Assembly: GCA_019308645.1 (NCBI GenBank)
Contig: JAFDHR010000221.1
Coordinates: forward strand, 1-6,614
Length of the DNA stretch: 6,614 bases
Direction of reading: 5' to 3'
Origin: Deltaproteobacteria bacterium
GTDB lineage: Bacteria > Desulfobacterota > DSM-4660 > Desulfatiglandales > B25-G16
Shown here: in pieces, positions 4,637 through 6,614 of the stretch
How positions within the stretch are numbered: position 1 is the first letter of the stretch
Layout of the letters: each line of letters starts with the position of its first letter
The notes under the pieces: model-generated
What the model was told of the DNA's origin: nothing
What the model saw: only the letters and a program-made list of their open reading frames with translations
Databases searched by the model: none
Translations under genes and position numbers: made by a program

Positions 4637-4864
4637 TGAACCGCGCCGTAGCTCCAAAAGCGAAGGCGGGTTGGCTTCGGCGCAATTCCGCTTTCAAACT
4701 GAATTGGAGAGTATTCGGAGGCAGTTTGGGTTATGATAGCAGAAACATGCAACGCTGCCTATGCTTTCAATACCACCGTATATTGTACTTTTTTCTTCTT
4801 GTTACTTTAGTCGAGAAAACCGGTTAGTTGTAAACCAGAAATGGGAGCCTGGATGATGTTTGAC
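4637..4864. other. Spacer without a supported gene
   Basis: A CGAAG/CTTCG inverted pair (about 4661-4679) continues the palindromic character. A 67-codon ORF (4624-4827) starts inside the palindrome and has no ribosome binding site or recognisable protein content, so it is not called. Nothing else is identified. Confidence 0.45.
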
Positions 4865-4894
4865 TTGACAATAGGCAGATATCAGATATTTAAT
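4865..4894 (+). promoter_or_regulatory. Putative sigma-70 promoter upstream of the crotonase gene
   Basis: A consensus -35 TTGACA (4865-4870) is followed after 18 nt by TTTAAT (4889-4894). The leader to the crotonase start would be about 150 nt. Confidence 0.5.
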
Positions 4895-5048
4895 AGACTA
4901 AATGTCACTTATTTTCAGTAGGTTGTTGGTAAAACGGGAGCATAACCCTAACCTTCTGTAGTGAGAGATGAGAGAGGATTTTCAGAAGCAATTCATTTAT
5001 ATTACCAAAAGCACATGAGAGCAAGTTAGGCTAGGATGGAGGAAAAAG

Positions 5049-5812
5049 ATGCGAGTTCTTGTAGAGAAAAAGGAGACGGTGACCACGATTGTTATCAATC
5101 GTCCTGAGTTTCGAAATGCTGTTGATCGACCCACGGCAGAGGCACTCGCCGATGCATTTCGTGATTTTGAGACGGACAAGGAGGCTCGTGTGGCAGTTCT
5201 CTCCGGAGCCGGAGGTTGTTTCTGTGCAGGAGCAGATCTAAAGGCCATGGCTGGGGGAAAGCCCAATCGTGTCGAAGAAGACGGCGATGGTCCCATGGGG
5301 CCCACTCGTATGCAACTGGATAAACCCGTCATTGCAGCTGTGGCAGGTCACGCGGTCGCTGGAGGCCTTGAGCTTGCTCTGTGGTGCGATCTTCGTGTGA
5401 TGGAACGGGATGCTGTCTTCGGAGTATTTTGCAGGCGTTGGGGGTCCCTTTAATGGATGGTGGCACAGTGCGTCTCGCCCGGCTTATCGGTCTTTCCCAT
5501 GCATTGGACATGATCCTGACCGGGCGCCCCGTAAGATCTGAGGAAGCCGAGCGCATAGGGCTAGCCAACCGCGTAGTTGAATCAGGCACCTCACGGGCTG
5601 AGTCTGAGGCCATTGCCCAAAATATTGCTAATTTCCCGCAGACATGTCTTTTAAGCGACCGGCGCTCTGCCTATGAACAATGGGGGCTTTCTGTTCAAGA
5701 AGCAATGCGAAATGAGTTCCGGCATGGCCTTTCGACGATTCAAAGTGGTGAAACTGCCCAAGGCGCCAGTCGCTTTCTTAGCGGCGCAGGACGTCATGGT
5801 GCTTTCGATTAA
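5049..5812 (+). pseudogene. Crotonase (enoyl-CoA hydratase family) gene with a one-base frameshift
   Basis: The first frame (5049-5453) gives 134 residues and ends early. Adding one G to the G5 run at 5440-5444 joins it to the next frame, ending at TAA 5810-5812, for 254 residues, a normal crotonase length. Visible are the first oxyanion-hole strand GAGGCFCAGADLKAM (53-67), the second in GHAVAGGLELALWCD (100-114, Glu-108 at the Glu144 position of rat hydratase) and, across the break, CRRWGVPLMDGGTVRLARLI. The Glu164 equivalent is Cys-128, so classical hydration is uncertain; crotonases with a CRRWGVPL(I/M)DGGT segment form a known style of subfamily. The role would be acyl-CoA metabolism. GGAGG 6-7 nt before the ATG sets the start. 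Both halves look well conserved, so a recent mutation or a sequencing error is likely. Confidence 0.85.
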
Positions 5813-5813
5813 G

Positions 5814-5895
5814 TGAAATTGGGGTCAAACCCTCCATAGGCGGACAAGCCCTCCATAGGCGGGAAATCCCGCCAGACTTACGGCGGTTAAACCTT
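5814..5895 (+). repeat. Dispersed repeat, copy 3 (expanded form)
   Basis: It starts one base after the crotonase stop codon with TGAAATTGGGGTCAAA. The TCCATAGGCGG unit appears twice (5833-5843 and 5852-5862), then CCCGCCAGACTTACGGCGG and TTAAACCTT. Relative to copies 1 and 2 it carries about 20 extra bases, as if one hairpin unit had been duplicated or another member inserted. Confidence 0.75.
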
Positions 5896-5979
5896 AACTA
5901 TTAACTAATGAGAGGGGACGTAGTTTCTGAATGAACTTATGCGAAATGGGATCAAGTCTCCGTTTGCCTTTTGATGAGT

Positions 5980-6150
5980 CAGAAAGCCACGCCTGAGGCG
6001 GGCAAGCGTTCCGGGAACTATGAAATGAACGGCTTTACCCCGACCGCAGAAAGCCACGGCTTTAGTCCCGACCTTTTGTGGTCGGGATTGTGGTCGGGAT
6101 GTCGTGCCACTAAGTCCCGCCGTTCGCAAAACGAAGGAGTAAAGCGGGAC
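5980..6150. repeat. Palindrome- and repeat-rich spacer
   Basis: CAGAAAGCCACG occurs twice (5980-5991, 6047-6058), as does CGGCTTTA followed by a CCCGACC-type segment (6030, 6057). TCCCGACC (6066-6073) pairs with GGTCGGGA (6080-6087), and GTGGTCGGGATT is repeated in tandem (6078-6100). GTCCCGC (6114-6120) pairs with GCGGGAC (6144-6150) around an inner TTCG/CGAA hairpin. ORFs across it (5905-6129 minus, 5971-6180 plus) show only repeat-derived composition and are not called. Confidence 0.6.
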
Positions 6151-6205
6151 GTCCTTAAATATTTAAATAAGAAACAATAACGGCAACACCACTGACCTTA
6201 AAGAG

Positions 6206-6372
6206 ATGGTAAGCATCGAGGATATCCATATCAAGCATGTTTAAAACTGAAGCATCGATAGGGCTACTGGCTGAAAAGGGGATAATCACCAAGGACAAGC
6301 TTGCTGATGCAACGCCTATTAATAAAGAGAATCTCTCTTTAAAAGGGTACGTTGGTTCCAAAGCGACTTATC
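6206..6372 (+). pseudogene. Possible frameshifted small coding fragment
   Basis: ATG at 6206 reads MVSIEDIHIKHV and stops at 6242. From 6237 another frame reads FKTEASIGLLAEKGIITKDK and onward to GYVGSKATYQL. Removing one base near 6236-6240 would join them into one helical, charged protein, and the ASIGLLAEKGIITKD segment looks like real coding sequence. Ribosome binding sites are poor and there is no recognised family. The opposite strand also has an ORF (6155-6361) that reads less like a protein. Confidence 0.25.
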
Positions 6373-6433
6373 AGCTTAATAAAAGTCAGATTTTTTTCCA
6401 AAAACAGAACTTAAAAAGACTTCCATCGAAGCC

Positions 6434-6520
6434 CTAATTTATAAGATTTTTAAGATACAAGAGCTGTATTTCATAAATCGTTTTGGAACCAACATCCCCC
6501 TTTATATCCCCGGATGCCAT
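6434..6520 (-). CDS. Possible 28-residue ORF downstream of the SDR gene
   Basis: ATG at 6520-6518 opens MASGDIKGDVGSKTIYEIQL and ends LLYLKNLIN with TAG at 6436-6434. It lies 18 nt after the SDR stop in the same direction, which would suit an operon, but the ribosome binding site is weak (GAGG about 15 nt upstream). The KGDVGSKTIYE segment resembles the KGYVGSKATYQ segment encoded on the opposite strand near 6340-6372. It could be the decayed start of a larger gene. Confidence 0.3.
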   Translation of the reverse strand: MASGDIKGDVGSKTIYEIQLLYLKNLIN

Positions 6521-6538
6521 GGCAGTAAATCAAAGGCC

Positions 6539-6613
6539 TCACCTTATATAGCTTCCTGCGTTTATATCTATTGTATTTCCTGTAACATGATCCATCATTC
6601 CGCTGGCTAAAAA
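6539..6613 (-). CDS. Short-chain dehydrogenase/reductase, C-terminal end (cut by window edge)
   Basis: The last 24 codons of a gene entering from the right edge read FLASGMMDHVTGNTIDINAG followed by SYIR and TGA (6541-6539). This is the standard end of classical SDR enzymes: FLAS, then the V-T-G-x-x-I-D-I-N-x-G motif that closes the Rossmann fold, as in FabG-type 3-oxoacyl reductases. The protein would be a cytoplasmic NAD(P)H-dependent oxidoreductase; the substrate cannot be told from the tail. It could belong to the same acyl-CoA or fatty-acid theme as the crotonase, but the two are transcribed convergently. No clear terminator follows the stop. Confidence 0.85.
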   Translation of the reverse strand, partial: FLASGMMDHVTGNTIDINAGSYIR

Positions 6614-6614
6614 A

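Noticed and set aside
4624..4827. 67-codon plus-strand ORF
   Set aside because: It starts inside the palindrome, has no ribosome binding site, and its sequence has no protein-like motif.
2866..5895. CRISPR array
   Set aside because: The similar repeats are kilobases apart, contain internal palindromes and have genes between them; no regular repeat-spacer pattern or cas genes.
5905..6180. ORFs on both strands across the repeat-rich spacer
   Set aside because: Their residues follow from palindromes and tandem repeats; no ribosome binding sites or motifs.

Overview
The window looks like a chromosomal segment of an anaerobic, sulfate-reducer-type bacterium of the former Deltaproteobacteria (Desulfobacterota). 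This rests on the general character of the genes (a C_GCAxxG_C_C redox protein, a CvfB/YitL-like protein, a FabG-type SDR, a crotonase) and on intergenic spacers full of GC-rich palindromes. It is an inference from composition and protein style, not a database result. Both ends cut through genes: the 5' part of pgk (minus strand) at the left edge and the 3' part of an SDR gene (minus strand) at the right edge.

Left part (1-1760): pgk reads leftward from a long leader containing a GC-rich, hairpin-dense RNA block and a plausible promoter. A cold-shock protein gene reads rightward. It has a ~130-nt leader in which an 11-bp hairpin buries the Shine-Dalgarno sequence, and it ends in a clear intrinsic terminator. 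It is followed by a small Lys/Arg-rich gene broken by a stop codon and a frameshift, then by a short CvfB/YitL-like gene that keeps only the C-terminal S1-like and winged-helix part.

Middle part (1928-4377): a complete HigBA toxin-antitoxin operon with a near-consensus promoter and an inverted-repeat operator touching the -35 box is followed by a small basic ORF of unknown function. A C_GCAxxG_C_C redox-protein gene reads leftward, preceded by a possible 29-codon ORF and a promoter. A CX5R dual-specificity-type phosphatase gene reads rightward, and its last codons and stop come from a dispersed repeat.

Right part (4378-6614): a ~670-bp spacer with a large palindrome and possible coding debris leads to a crotonase (enoyl-CoA hydratase family) gene that is full length except for a one-base loss in a G run. 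After it come another repeat copy, a palindrome-rich spacer, low-confidence small or decayed coding pieces, and the SDR tail.

Three themes link the window. A GGGGTCAAA-led twin-hairpin repeat occurs in three copies plus a partial one, near or inside gene 3' ends. Several genes are disrupted or shortened. Two mRNA leaders (csp and pgk) have strong structure. I see no CRISPR array, tRNA, rRNA or transposase gene. No large undescribed multi-gene system is evident; the best candidates for new biology are the RNA leaders and the repeat family.
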